A DNA stretch of 64,000 nucleotides, taken from NCBI RefSeq assembly GCF_042477335.2, contig NC_091245.1:110394501-110458500 (forward strand), read 5' to 3'. Made by a program: the position numbers and the translations under genes. Position 1 is the stretch's first letter, and each line of letters begins with the position of its first letter. The notes below the pieces were generated by a model. The model was given only the letters and a program-made list of their open reading frames with translations. It was not told the DNA's origin and did no database searches. Positions 44,120 through 56,049 of the stretch are shown one piece after another. Source of the DNA: Ovis canadensis. Its lineage: Eukaryota; Chordata; Mammalia; Artiodactyla; Bovidae.

Positions 44120-45847
44120 TTTCAGTTCAGTTGCTCAGTCGGGTCCAACTCTTTGTGACCCCATGAATTGCAGTATGCCAGGCCTCCCTGTCCATCACCA
44201 GCTACCAGAGTTCACTCAGACTCACGTCCATAGAGTCAGTGATGCCATCCAGCCATCTCATCCTCTGTCGACCCCTTCTCCTCCTGCTCCCAATCCCTCC
44301 CAGCATCAGAGTCTTTTCCAGTGAGTCAATTCTTCACATGAGGTGGCCAAAGTACTGGAGTTTCAGCTTTAGCATCATTCCTTCCAAAGAACACCCAGGG
44401 CTGATCTCCTTCAGAAAGGACAGGTTGGACCTCCTTGCAGTCCAAGGGACTCTCAAGAGTCTTCTCCAACACCACAGTTCAAAGCATCAATTCTTTGGCA
44501 CTCAGCCTTGTTCACAGTACAACTCTCACATCCATACATGACTACTGGAAAAACCATGGCCTTGACTAGATGGACATTTGTTGACAAAGTAATGTCTCTG
44601 CTTTTGAATATGCTATCTAGGTTGGTCAAAAACTTTTCTTCCAAGGAGTAAGCATCTTCTTATTTCATGGCTGCAATCACCATCTGCAGTGATTTTGGAG
44701 CCCAAAAAAATAAAGTCTGACACTGTTTCCACTGTTTTCCCTATCTATTTGCCATGAAGTGATGGCACCGGATACCATGATCTCTGTTTTCTGAATGTTG
44801 AGCTTTAAGGCAACATTTTCACTCTCCTCTTTCACTTTCATCAAGAGGCTCTTTAGTTCTTCTTCACTTTCTGCCATAAGGGTGATGTCATCTGCATATC
44901 TGAGGTTATTGATATTTCTCCCGGCAATCTTGATTCCAGCTTGTGTTTCTTCCAGCCCAGCATTTCTCATGATGTATTCTGCATATAAGTTAAATAAACA
45001 GGGTGACAACATATAACCTTGACGTACCCCTTTTCCTATTTGAAACCAGTCTGTTGTTCCATGTCCAGTTATAACTGTTGCTTCCTGACCTGCATACAGA
45101 TTTCTCAAGAGGCAGGTCAGGTGGTCTGGTATTCCCATCTGTCTCAGAATTTTCCACAGTTTATTGTGATCCACACAGTCAAAGGTTTTGGCATAGTCAA
45201 TAAAGCAGAAATAGATATTTTTCTGGAACTCTCTTGCTTTTTCCATGATCCAGCTGATGTTGGCAATTTGATCTCTGGTTCCTCTGCCTTTTCTAAAACC
45301 AGCTTGAACACGAGGAAGTTCATGGTTCACGTATTGCTGTAACCTGGCTTGGAAAATTTTCAGCATTACTTTACTAGCATGTGCGATGAGGGCAATTGTG
45401 CAGTAGTTTGAGCATTCTTTTGCATTGCCTTTCTTTGGGATTGGAATGAAAACTGACCTTTTCCAGTCCTGTGGCCGCTGCTGAGTTTTCCAAATTTGCT
45501 GGCATATTGAGGGCAGCACTTTCACAGCATCATCTTTCAGGATTTGAAAGAGCTCAACTGGAATTCCATCACCTCCACTAGCTTTGTTCGTAGTGATGTT
45601 TTCTAAGGCCCACTTAACTTCACATTCCAGGATATCTGGCTCTAGATGAGTGATCACACCATCATGATTATCTGGGTTGTGAAGATCTTTATTGTACAGT
45701 TCTTCTGTGTATTCTTGCCCCTTCTTCTTAATATCTTCTGCTTCTGTTAGGTCCATTCCACTTCTGTCCTTTATTGAGCCCATCTTTGCATGAAATGTTC
45801 CCTTGGTATCTCTAATTTTCTTGAAGAGATCTCTAGTCTTTCCCATT
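44120..45847 (-). mobile_element. BovB LINE, RT and C-terminal region
   Basis: The longest open BovB frame in the window, about 390 codons, reads from the region before RT (THLEPDILECEVKWAL) through RT: SVFIPIPKKG, QAGFRKGRGTRDQ, FIDYAKTFDCVDHNKLW, GVRQGYMLSP and the catalytic RYADDITLMAES. It then breaks near the sequence encoding FFGLQNHCRW. The flanks CTGCATTTTCA (44109-44119) and CTGTATTTACA (45848-45858) may be a worn target duplication. It is a 5'-truncated, defective copy lying between OR6K6 and OR6N1. Confidence 0.93.
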
Positions 45848-45858
45848 CTGTATTTACA

Positions 45859-46222
45859 AATTTTACTTTTTATCATCTGATGAAATGTATTTACATTAAG
45901 TCAAGTAAATCTGAAAGACTTATATATAAGGAAGACATAGATTTGACCAACATCCAAAGTATGGTGTGCAAACATCCAGGATTTGAAAATCACAGCACTG
46001 TATCATATTTCTAGAGAGGATTGCCAGTCTCTGATCCCAAGTCACATGTGGTTGCAGCAGACATTATAATAGCTGTACTATTACTGAAAACTAGGCAGCA
46101 TTTGCCCCAGTTCAGTAGCCCATGTAGAAAATCCTTGAACAGTTTGTATTTCATCTATGACTACTGAGGACCCCCAAGGTCACCATATCCTCAGCTTCAC
46201 ACTTGGCCTGCTTCCTCCAGCT
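45859..46222. other. Downstream flank of OR6N1
   Basis: Unique DNA holding the presumed OR6N1 3' UTR. No canonical polyadenylation hexamer stands out on the minus strand close to the stop. Confidence 0.4.
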
Positions 46223-47161
46223 TCACTTCAGTATCCCCATCCTCTTTAACTGCCTTCTCACAGCCTCCTTGATCTCCTTGTTGCGCAAGCTATAGATAAA
46301 GGGGTTGAGGAAGGGTGTGAGCACCGAGTAGACCACAGCCAGGGCCCTGTCATAGTCCAGGGAGTAGCTCTTCTTCAGCCGCACATACATGAAGAGGATG
46401 CTCCCGTAGAAGATGAGGACCACAGTGAGGTGGGAGGCACATGTGGAGAAGGCCTTCCTCTTGCCTGCAGCTGAAGGAATGCTGAGCACTGTGCAGGTGA
46501 TCTGCACATAGGAGCTGAGGATTAACAGAAAGGTGGCCAGGATCTTGCAAGAATTGATAACAAAGTCCACTAGGACATTGATTGATGTGTCAGTACAAGC
46601 CAAGCTCAGAACAGGGGGGAAATCACAAAAGATGTGCTGAATACGATTGGGACCACAAAAAGGGAGGTGAGAGACCAAGGAAATTTCAGCCACTGGCCCA
46701 GCCAATCCTCCCAACCAACAACCAACAGCAATCTTGACACAGAGCGCTGGGGTCATGCGAATAGGGTAGTGCAGGGGCTGACAGATGGCTAAGTATCTGT
46801 CATAAGCCATAGCTGTGAGAAGATAGCATTCAGTAGCTCCAAGAGAGTGGAAGAAGTAGATTTGCAGAAGGCATCCAGAGAAAGAAATGGTCTTCTTTTC
46901 ACTGAGCAAGTTCGACAGCATCTTGGGGATGGTGGCAGCTGTGTAGCCAAGCTCCAGTAAGGAGAGGATGCTGACAAAGAGGTACATGGGTGTGTGGAGC
47001 CGGGAGTCCAGGAAGACCACCAAGAATATCAGCAGGTTTCCCAGGATGGTAGTGAGGTAGATTAGGAATAACAAGAGGAAGAGAAAAGCCTGAACACCCT
47101 GAAGAAGGGGAAAGCCCAAGATGATGAACTCTGTTACCTGGCTCCAATTCCCAGGCTTCAT
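46223..47161 (-). CDS. OR6N1: Olfactory receptor OR6N1
   Basis: A class II odorant receptor, seven-helix GPCR of olfactory neurons. The 312-residue product equals the human OR6N1 length as I recall it and shares long identical stretches, such as [20 protein letters not shown] and the C-terminus RRQLKR-GIL. Visible motifs are NWS glycosylation (residues 5-7), GN in TM1, [29 protein letters not shown] and [11 protein letters not shown], with no lesion. The frame opens 17 codons upstream (47212), but those codons lie across a splice acceptor, so the ATG at 47159-47161, before KPGNWSQ, is preferred. An out-of-frame ATG lies 10 bases upstream. OR6N2 follows on the same strand about 17 kb away. Confidence 0.96.
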   Translation of the reverse strand: MKPGNWSQVTEFIILGFPLLQGVQAFLFLLLFLIYLTTILGNLLIFLVVFLDSRLHTPMYLFVSILSLLELGYTAATIPKMLSNLLSEKKTISFSGCLLQIYFFHSLGATECYLLTAMAYDRYLAICQPLHYPIRMTPALCVKIAVGCWLGGLAGPVAEISLVSHLPFCGPNRIQHIFCDFPPVLSLACTDTSINVLVDFVINSCKILATFLLILSSYVQITCTVLSIPSAAGKRKAFSTCASHLTVVLIFYGSILFMYVRLKKSYSLDYDRALAVVYSVLTPFLNPFIYSLRNKEIKEAVRRQLKRMGILK

Positions 47162-47171
47162 CGCTCTCCAT
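46899..47171 (-). other. Upstream ATG with 90-codon frame overlapping OR6N1
   Basis: An ATG at 47169-47171 opens a frame in a different register ([13 protein letters not shown]...) running into the OR coding region to 46899. It would be the first ATG of the coding exon if the acceptor at 47180 is used. It has C at -3 and G at +4, whereas the OR start has G at -3. It may lower translation of the receptor or be passed by leaky scanning. The peptide itself looks meaningless. Confidence 0.5.
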
Positions 47172-47179
47172 TCGTATCC

Positions 47180-47200
47180 CTGGAATGTAAAGTATGGAGG
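47180..47200 (-). other. Probable splice acceptor before OR6N1
   Basis: On the minus strand CCCTCCATACTTTACATTCCAG-like sequence gives a pyrimidine-biased tract ending in CAG at 47180, 19 bases before the OR ATG. It would join a non-coding 5' exon. Confidence 0.5.
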
Positions 47201-47470
47201 GATGAGAAACAATGTTGAGCCAAAGAATATCTAAGAAGAAGGAAATGCTCAAAGTCCATTTGTCCTTCCCCTGCACCTCCAGAATAAGTGATCTTAGTAC
47301 ATGCTGTACGAAGCCAGAATTTCTATCCCTCCCCCGAACAGTTGTCAACAGCCTCCTTCAGAGTATCCGCTCTTATAACCAGACTTAAATTGTCTTCTCT
47401 AATTATACAACCCATTTTTGGCCACTGTAATCCATTCTATAACCAATTTATCTTTCTTAATAGAATCTAT

Positions 47471-47751
47471 GCTGCTACTGCTGCTGCTGCTAAGTCGCTT
47501 CAGTCATGTCCAACTCTGTGCAACCCCATAGACAGAAACCAGCCAGGCTCCCCTGTCCCTGGGATTCTCCAGGCAAGAATCCTGGAGTGGGTTGCCATTT
47601 CCTTCTCCAATGCTTAAAAGTGAAAAGTCAAAGTGAAGTTGCTCAGTCGTGTCCAACTCCTAGTGACCTCATGGACTGCAGCCAATCAGGCTCCTCCATC
47701 CATGGGATTTTCCAGGCAAGAGTACTGGAGTGGGATGCCATTGCCTTCTCC
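47471..47751 (-). mobile_element. Bov-A2 SINE with exact 12-bp target-site duplication
   Basis: AATAGAATCTAT at 47459-47470 and 47752-47763. Two antisense BovA monomers are joined by AAAGTGAAAAGTCAAAGTG; the tail has only a few CTG units (GCTGCTACTGCTGCTGCTGC). It lies just upstream of OR6N1. Confidence 0.96.
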
Positions 47752-47763
47752 AATAGAATCTAT

Positions 47764-48680
47764 AGGGGTTTTAAAAATTTAAATATTCCTCAACCAGATT
47801 CATATCATAATTTATATACATTTCCTTGTGTGAGGTGTAAATCATCATTTATACTAATAAAATATTGGTAGTTCACTAAGATTACATCATTTGAACCATA
47901 TATTTTTATTTCCAATTTTAATTCATTTTCTTCTTCAGTTTTCTAGACACCAAAGAATCAATGCTTTCACCCCCAGCTCCATTGCATTTTCTTATAGAAA
48001 CACAGGTCTAACAGCTTCTTTCCAGCAGGTAGATCAGAGTTTCACCTCTTTTGGACATTGGTGAGAATCCTAGCGAAGGAAAAGGGAGGGCGGGGGGATT
48101 AAATAAAAAAAGAGCCACCAAAAACCAGAAGGCAAATCTATCTCTGCATTTATACTCCATACTGTGGCCACTTTATCAACTCTTCGTACCACTTTCCCCC
48201 TCCACCAACTTCAAATGCATTTTTCTGATTTGTTGCTTCACAGATGGTAAATATTTGTATTTCACTGTGTTGAGGTCAATGTAGCAAAAGTTAACTGAAC
48301 ATTTTTGTGTGTGTAAGCATTATATTAATACCTAGAACAGGGGCTAAATCAATAAAGAAAATATGGCATCTGAAGTTGACAAACTAATACTCTAATAGAG
48401 AAAATGGAGAGCCAACTAATTACTTTATAACTGCTTACTAGAACATTCTGTCATCATTGAAATATGCTACTATTCTTACTTGTTAAGGAATAAAAAAAAA
48501 AAAAAAGAAAGAAACAAAACAGAAAAACGCAAAAAGTGAATCTCTTGATTCAATTACCCCATAGCCACTGCTCCATTTCCTTCTCTGTCACTGTAATAAA
48601 CTTCCCATATATAAGCTGCCTATATTTACTGCCTCTAATTCCTCTCTTACTATTCTATTGGTGTATACTTGATTAACAAG
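47764..48680. other. Unassigned DNA upstream of OR6N1
   Basis: No gene or repeat was recognised apart from an A-rich run near 48490-48530. Untranslated OR6N1 exons could lie here. Confidence 0.35.
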
Positions 48681-48689
48681 GCTGTTAGA

Positions 48690-49015
48690 GTCAGGTGTAC
48701 AACAAAGTGATTCAGTTTACATACACATGTATCCGTTCATTTTCAAATTCTCTTCCGATATAGACTGTTACATAATATTAAATAGCATTCCCTGTGCTCC
48801 ACAGTGGGTCCTTGTTTGTTATCCATTCTAAAAACAGTATTGTGTACATGTCAATCCCTAACTATCCCTCTCGGGCTTCCTCACTGAATTTAAGTCTGTG
48901 AGTCTGTTTCTGTTTTGTAAATAAGTATATTTGTATCACTTTTTTTTTTTTAATCTTCCACATATAAGTGATAAGGTACAATATTTCCCTTTCTCTGTCT
49001 GACTTAACTTCACTC
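48690..49015 (-). mobile_element. L1 3' UTR, antisense
   Basis: CAGGTGTACAACAAAGTGAT, TTCCCTGTGCTCCACAGTGG, GTGAGTCTGTTTCTGTTTTG and CACATATAAGTGATAAGGTA are antisense L1 3' UTR landmarks. Confidence 0.8.
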
Positions 49016-49471
49016 TTAAACTCATTCTAATTAAACCTTCACCACATCCTCTCCAGCAACGCCTCCATCCTATAGCCACTAATTAGCTAAGATTTTATAA
49101 ATCCAATTGTCATCTCTTATTCCTTTGGTTACTTGGACTCTCAGCCATTCTTCATGAAGGTGATCTATCCTGCCTCTTGACACACTCTCATCACTTGGTC
49201 CTCAGGATTCTACGCTTTAGGTTTCTTTCTACCTTAGTGGAAGTTTTCTCTTTGCCCTACCTTTTTAATGCCATAGTTTGCAGAGGTCAGCATTTATTCT
49301 TCTTTTCTCATTTCTTTGTAAACTCACTGCTTTGTTAATATCATCCAGTGCTAAAGCTTAAAACCCCATATATGTGCTGATTTCTAAATGAATATCCAAC
49401 CAACATTTATCTCCCTTTTATTTCTCTCCCTCATTCAACTGCCTGTGCACATATCCTATTAATCATTTAGT

Positions 49472-49684
49472 GAGTAAGTGAGTGAAGTCGCTCAGTCGTG
49501 TCCGACTCTTTGCGACCCCATGGATTGTAACCCACCAGGCTCCTCCCCCATGGGATTCTTTAAGCAAGAGTACTGGAGTGGGCTGCCATTTCCTTCTCCA
49601 GGGGATCTTCCCGACTCAGGGATTGAATCAGGGTCTCCTGCATTCCAGGCAAACGCTTTAACCTCTGAGCCACCAGGGAAGCTC
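49472..49684 (-). mobile_element. Bov-tA SINE with exact target-site duplication
   Basis: AATCATTTAGT at 49461-49471 and 49685-49695. CpGs are kept (GTCGCTCAGTCGTGTCCGAC), so this is a young copy. Confidence 0.97.
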
Positions 49685-50257
49685 AATCATTTAGTAGCCA
49701 TCTCCAAATTAATTTCTGTCGGCACTGCCCATAGTCTTCCCCATCTCAAATGATGGCAATTACAATCTCTCAGCTAGTGGGCCAAAATTCTCACAGTCAT
49801 CATTGTTTCCACCTTTCTCTCATACATCCAGGATCTATTTTTCACTTGAATTAAGCCACTGTCATCATGCACCTCTGTTACTGTAATTGTCTCCTAACAT
49901 ATTCTTATTTGCATTTGTTCATCAACACCCTCATGCTGATGCAGCAACCTGAATTATCCTTTTAAGTTATTAAATCAGGTCTTTCTTTTCCTTTCTTCTG
50001 TGGCTTGATATTTTACAGTCTTTGCTGTAGATGTTTCCTCTTCCTAAATTTTTTTTTTTTCACCAAATATCCACTTGGATATCTTTTTCATTTATTACAA
50101 GTTTTTGACCAAATCTAACTTTCTCAGTCAGCTCTACCTGAACCACCCTAAATAAAACTGCAGTTTCCCTCCTTCCTTACATCCATATCCTATACTGAAA
50201 TCACCTTCCTCTACTTTACTTTTAAATTGTTTCCAGTGGTACTTATCATCTTTAACA

Positions 50258-51030
50258 TATGGCAGAAAGTGAAGAGGAGCTAAAAAGCCTCTTGATGAAA
50301 GTGAAAGAGAAGAGCGAAAAAGTTGGCCTAAAGCTCAACATCCAGAAAATGAAGATCATGGCATCCGGTCCCATCACTTCATGGGAAATAGATAGGGAAA
50401 CAGTGGAAACAGTGTCAGACTATTTTTTTGGGGGGGGGACTCCAGAATCACTGCAGATGGTGACTGCAGCCATGAAATTAAAAGACGCTTACTCCTTGGA
50501 AGAAAAGTTATGACCAAACTAGAGAGCATATTCAAAAGCAGAGACAGTACTTTGCCGACTAAGTTCCGTCTAGTCAAGGCTATGGTTTTTCCAGTGGTCA
50601 TGTATGGATGTGAGAGTTGGACTGTGATGAAAGCTGAGAGCTGAAGAATTGATGCTTTAGAACTGTGGTGTTGGAGAAGACTCTTGAGAGTCCCTTGGAC
50701 TGCAAAGAGATCCAACCAGTCCATTCTGAAGGACATCAACCCTGGGATTTCTTTGGAAGGAATGATGCTGAAGCTGAAACTCCAATACTTTGGCCACCTC
50801 ATGAGAAGAGTTGACTCATTGGAAAAGACTCTGATGCTGGGAGGAATTGGGGGCAGAAGGAGAAGGGGACGACCGTGGATGAGATGGCTGGATGGCATCA
50901 CGGACTCGATGGGCATGAGTCTGAGTGAACTCTGGGAGATGGTGATGGACAGGGAGGCCTGGTGTGCTGCAATGCAGGGGGTCGCAAAGAGTCGGACACG
51001 ACTGAGCGACTGAACTGAATTGAACTGAAC
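50258..51030 (+). mobile_element. BovB LINE 3' fragment in L2
   Basis: It begins at the codons for MAESEEELKSLLMKVKE and runs to the (TGAAC)-type tail. The frame shifts in a G-run near 50432 and again before [12 protein letters not shown]. CpG-rich ends (GGTCGCAAAGAGTCGGACAC) suggest a fairly recent insertion. Confidence 0.92.
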
Positions 51031-51190
51031 TTAGTTATTATCCCAATTATTTATTTTTTCTCTCCTTTGTGAGAATATAAACTGTGAGATCAAGGGATTT
51101 TGTTGTTTAGTTCGCTGATGTACTTCAAGTGTTCAGAGGTGTGTCTCAAACATGATGACAATTCAGTAAACACTTGTTAAATGAAAAAGC

Positions 51191-52259
51191 AAATTTATAA
51201 AGATAAATGCATATTTGCATATACAGTAAGAGTTGGAAGAGTAGTAAATGACCTATGGGCTGGAAATGGAGTTCAGGAAAACCTCATAGAAGGCACAATT
51301 TCATTTGAAATGAAAAACTGTCAGAATTTTCTAGATGGAAAAATTAAAGTATTCTAGGCACAAAGCAATACTTGTATAAAGGCAAAGTATTATGAAAGGT
51401 CTCCTCTTTCTGCCCTCCAAGGTTCTTATCACATCTTCCCTCTCCAGACCCCTCTTATCCCATCCAAGCTAATATTATTTACTCTGCTTTGTTCTTAGGG
51501 TTTTCTTCTAAATTCAAGTAGCATGGCCAACTTTTATATCAAAACCTTTTTCATTCCAAGAATTAATGTGAATGTTTCTCCACTAAGATACCAGTGGGCT
51601 ACTTCTAGACAGAACTCTTCGATGGGTGACTCTGATTCAGCAGAATCATTTTACTATCAAGAGATTTCCTCCTTGTTTAGTTGTTTGTTTGTTTTTTTTT
51701 TTTAACTTTGAATTCATGTCTGTCCACTGCCCAATTCTACCTTCTTACTGTTTCAAATCTTGGATGTAGGCATATCACCTCTAAAAAATTATTCCCACAT
51801 TTTTACCCAACTCAGATCCTTTCTTTCCTAGATGTTTTACATTCAATCTCTTTAAATTTAAATATAAAACACCATTCCTGGAACTGCTTCTCTCCATATC
51901 TGGCCTCGCAATTCCACTCACAGATATGTTGTGTAGAGACCTTAACTAAACTTTCAGATATTCATGACTGCAGCCTCAAGACTGAATGTTAGAAGCCAAT
52001 ATCTTGCCCTTTCCTTTCTCAGAAGGTAAAGTTTCCACTTGGCTCCAAAGACTCACAGTGTTCTCAAACTGCTTTTCTTCATTTCTTAATGATGACCTGC
52101 TATCACTAGCTCCTTGGATACTCTGCCTGGGAAATCAAAGTCACCATGTCCAGGTCAAGCATATTTCCCACTGAAAGCCAGCACCTCTGTACTCATTCAA
52201 TTTCTCAGTTCACAATTACAGAGATTTTGACCAATTCCCTCATACCCAGTCAATATGGC
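51191..52259. other. Unassigned DNA
   Basis: Three short frames between 51523 and 52174 carry no known motif. No repeat was recognised. Confidence 0.35.
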
Positions 52260-52283
52260 AAAAAAAAAAAAAAAAAAAAAAAA
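52260..52283. repeat. Pure A run of 24
   Basis: Twenty-four consecutive A. No retrotransposon body was identified on its left. Confidence 0.95.
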
Positions 52284-52420
52284 CCCTGATGTTTTTCCCC
52301 TTGCATAGTTGTTTTATTTCATTTTCTTTTATAATTTTTAAATGCTGCTATAATTCAGTTTCTGCACCAAGAGATTTTGACTCAGTGTTGAAAAAAGCAT
52401 TAGGAAATATCACTCCCTCT

Positions 52421-52696
52421 GCTGCTACTGCTGCTAAGTCGCTTCAGTCATGTCCGACTCTGTGTGACCCCATAGATGGCAACCCACCCAGCTCCCCCAT
52501 CCCTGGGATTCTCCAGGCAATAACACTGGAGTGGGTTGCCATTTCCTTCTCCAATGCATGAAAGTGAAAAGTGAAAATGAAGTTGCTCAGTCGTGCCTAA
52601 CTCTCAGCGACCCCATGGACTGCAGCCTACCAGGCTCCTCTGTCCATGGGATTTTCCAGGCAAGAGTACTGGAGTGGTTTGCCATTGCCTTCTCTG
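52421..52696 (-). mobile_element. Bov-A2 SINE with target-site duplication
   Basis: ATCACTCCCTCT (52409-52420) and ATCACTCCTTCT (52697-52708) differ at one base. Two antisense monomers and a short GCTGCTACTGCTGC tail. Confidence 0.95.
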
Positions 52697-53077
52697 ATCA
52701 CTCCTTCTAGTGACCTCCATAATTGTGGATTTCATTGTATGACTATGAATATTTTAAGTGTGTCAAAGATTCCATCAACTGATAAAAATGAAAGATCTTT
52801 TAATATCTATAAAAAGAAGGAAAGCTGAAATAAAGAATAAAAAGAGACATTCTGAACCAAACTTTATACTGTCTGTATACTTTTCATTTTTATTCAAAGC
52901 AGTGAAAACTCAGATCTTCTCAGCTATGTAGGAACCCATCCTCTTGGCATCCCCCCACAAATGGGCACTAAACTTCTGTGTAGACTGATAGTGTCAGAAG
53001 GTCCTTGCACCATATGGCAGTTCTCTCCCATTGTTGTTTATGGTTCATAAACATAAAGCTGCTTCCTTCCCTGGAAG

Positions 53078-53205
53078 AAGGAAATGGCAACCCACGCCGA
53101 TATTCTTGCCTGGAGAATCCCATGGACAAAGGAGCCTGACAAGCTATATATAGTCCCTTGGGTCACAAAGAATCAGACACAACTGAGTAATTAACACTCC
53201 TATGG
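53078..53205 (+). mobile_element. Bov-tA SINE, 3' part
   Basis: AGGAAATGGCAACCCACGCC, GAGAATCCCATGGACAAAGG and CACAACTGAGTAATTAACAC show the BovA body without the tRNA-like head. Confidence 0.8.
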
Positions 53206-53242
53206 ACCTGAAATCTGAGTTTCACCCACTATTCTTAGTTTT

Positions 53243-53434
53243 TGAAAGTGAAGTCACTCAGGCATGTCCGACTCTTTGTGACTCCGTGGACTGTAGCCTA
53301 CCAAGCTCCTCTGTCCATGGGATTCTCCAGGCAAGAATACTGGAGTGGGTTGCCATTTCCTTCTCCAGGGGATCTTCCTGACTCAGGGATCAAACCCAGG
53401 TTTCCCACATTGGAGGCAGACACTTTAACCTCTG

Positions 53435-53437
<3 letters not shown>
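53243..53437 (-). mobile_element. Bov-tA SINE, head replaced by poly(A)
   Basis: The antisense element runs normally from GAAGTCACTCAGGCATGTCC to ACTTTAACCTCTGAGC. The remaining head (CACCAGGGAAG) is missing and a 32-base A run starts there. Confidence 0.88.

Positions 53438-53469
<32 letters not shown>
53438..53469. repeat. Pure A run of 32
   Basis: Thirty-two consecutive A directly at the truncated head of an antisense Bov-tA. The next 500 bases to 53987 are unassigned; 53815-53880 loosely resembles an L2 end. Confidence 0.95.
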
Positions 53470-53471
<2 letters not shown>

Positions 53472-53999
53472 GCTCTAGGACAGATTCATAAATTTAAACA
53501 TAATTTTCATGTCATAAGGATCTCACTGCTTACCAAATTGGTTCCTGTCTTCAGCCTTGATTCTTTTGTTGGCCACGTACCCTTACTAGAATATACTTTA
53601 TCCAAAGTTAACCTGTAGACACCTAAACCATTTTCTGGCTCAAGTTTCCTCACATTTTCCCTTGACCATCCAAGGTAAACACTGGCCTTTCCTGCTTCTA
53701 AATTCCCAGTATCACTTCCTCACTTTTCCTCCAATTATATTCTGAAATGTACTGCAAGTACTTTTCATGCATACATCTTATCCCAAAGCAACTCTCTGTA
53801 AAGTAAAAGAAATCTCATATTATGCCCCATCTTCCAGATACTTAGCACAATGCCTGATACATTGCAACCATGGTGGCTAATGGAAAAATTATGATAATTT
53901 AAATGACTTGCAGAGCTCCTTAACTTACCAATTACTCATCCCCTCCCATTGGTTTCCTGATACTGTTGTCAGAGCTCTTATAAAATCTACCGCATGTAT

Positions 54000-54204
54000 T
54001 GTTTTTGTTTTCCAGTCACTAAGCTGTGTCTGACTCTGTGGACTATAGCCCACCAGACTCCTCTGTCTATTGGGTTCTCCCAGCAAGAATATTAGAGTGG
54101 GTTGCTACTCTCTTCTCCAGGGGATCTTCCTGATCCAGGAATTAAACCTAGGTATCCTGTATTGACAGGTAGATTCTTTACCACTGAGTCATCTGGGAAG
54201 CCCA
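54000..54204 (-). mobile_element. Bov-tA SINE with target-site duplication
   Basis: TACCGCATGTAT (53988-53999) and TACCACATGTAT (54205-54216) differ by one CpG transition. Confidence 0.94.
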
Positions 54205-54216
54205 TACCACATGTAT

Positions 54217-54720
54217 AAATTAGTATTTATCTTACTTCAGTCCTTTGTAATCATATTTTATTACCCTTATTCCAAAAATAGCTTTTACTACAAATCCCTT
54301 GCATTCTATTTTCAAGTCCCTACAATTGCATTATCCATAACCCCAAATTATTTAAGCATAGGACCAAAGAGCTGGGAGTTAGGATATTGTTCTATCTCCC
54401 TTTTGCAAAAGAGGAAACTAGAATACAGAAAGGAGAGATGACTTTCTCAAAGTCAGATTAATTACAGCATAGCCATATATCCCTCCCTATTGCACCTTCC
54501 TTTCACTCCATGCCCCATTCTCTTCACTTTGTCATACAGCAGACATACACGATGTTGTAAAGCAACTATAATCCAATAAAATATAAAAAACAATCATAAC
54601 AGCATTAATGGATATACAGAGTTAAGATAAAGTACATAAAAATGGAAAAAATTAAAAGATAAAACATAGCTAATTTACTGATTCTGAGCCCAAAGTCTTT
54701 AACATTTGGAGAGGAGAATA

Positions 54721-54757
<37 letters not shown>

Positions 54758-56034
54758 ATTAATAATTTTTATGTTCTGAATCATGTGTCCTCTGAACTCT
54801 AATTATTCTTCTCCTCTTCCTATTTCATGATGCTCTAAGTTCTTCCCAGTGCACAGATTAGAATACAAAATGGTAGAAATGCCTGACTGACAACGTTCTT
54901 ACCCAGAGCTTGATGGTGGGAGGGTTCTTGGCTGTGGCAGCCCAGTCACTGCTGAGTCTGGAACTGGAAAAGAAAAACTCTCAGCTCACTTCTTACCTCG
55001 TACTTAGAGCATTACAGTCACAGTCCCCTGGATCCTGAAAGAGTAGGAGTTTAGCACTTCGATAGAACCTCTGGGAGTAAGTCAAACCATGAAAGATTCC
55101 CCTCCCATGACCAATATCATTGATAGAGTTCTTAGAGAGATAGAAGCCCCTGGGTCTCTGAGCAAACCTTCTGGGGTTGCTAAAATGCTCTCTCAGGAAG
55201 GTAAACTGTCAAAGAAGTTCATTACCCAATGATCCTTCATCAGCTAGTAGTTAACTACAATTGTAATAACCACCAGTCCAAGTTGAGAAAGAATATCTCT
55301 AAGGGCAAACATTTTTTTTTTTCTTCTGTAAAAAACAGTAACTGGTGTGGGAGATCTAGGTTCAAATGGATTCCTGTATCATACAACCTAGGAGAAAGCA
55401 TATAACTTCTAATTATAACAGGATCTTTCTAAAATTTGACTGGCCTTTTAGGGCCCTAAGAGAATAAGAACACAGCCAGGATGAGAACATAAATGATGCC
55501 AAGGCAACCTCCTACTCCTGCCTGTTGCTCGTATCTATAGCAGTTTCATTTCAACTGCATACAGCAGCTTCCTCTTTACTCTGCTGTTATCTTGCTCTAC
55601 AAAGAGCCCTGCCTCAGGATCTTGCACTCCAGTCCCAGCTGTTCTTCTAGCCATTTATGTGACATTGGCCACCTACCTGAGTATTTGATGTCCCATATTT
55701 CATGTGAAGAAGATATACATTCTTCATATGAAGCAATAATGACCGAATGTGATAATGAATGTAAAATGTATTTATCAGTAATAACATATTCCATGAAAGG
55801 ACTTAATTTTTTCATTTTCCCAGTCCCATTCATGCCTTCAAGTTTGTTCATCCAAACTTTTACTTCTCTTCTTACTAACCTATTCCTTGAGGACTTTACT
55901 CTTTTCAAGCTGAGTTATGAAAGTTATTTTATGCTTATGTAAATATATTTTAAACAATAATTTAATTTTTGAGTTAAGTGTTATTTTATCCCTTGGTTGT
56001 TATGGATAGATTTTTAACTAATAATTATATGCAA
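54217..56034. other. Unassigned DNA with an L1 end and a (TG)n
   Basis: 54540-54600 looks like an L1 terminus (GATGTTGTAAAGCAACTATA, ATCCAATAAAATATAAAA). A pure (TG)n of 35 bases lies at 54722-54756. A frame at 55592-55942 has no motif and its antisense is also open, so it is not called a gene. Confidence 0.4.
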
Positions 56035-56049
56035 TGAATGACTATAGAT

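Larger units (their letters stand above)
49030..51190 (+). mobile_element. Long L2 LINE copy, interrupted twice
   Basis: L2 landmarks appear in order: AGTCTTCCCCATCTCAAATG (49732), CATCCAGGATCTATTTTTCA, TTGTCTCCTAACATATTC, CCACTTGGATATCTTTTTCA, then after the BovB CTTTGTGAGAATATAAACTG and CAGTAAACACTTGTTAAATG. A Bov-tA and a BovB fragment sit within. The left limit is uncertain. Confidence 0.65.

Noticed and set aside
46350-46977. Extra minus-strand frames within OR6N1
   Set aside because: They are other-frame shadows of a well-supported receptor. Only the one starting at the upstream ATG is kept, as a possible regulatory feature.
55592-55942. 116-codon plus frame with an open antisense frame
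   Set aside because: No motif, low-complexity composition, and both strands open by chance; no coding evidence.
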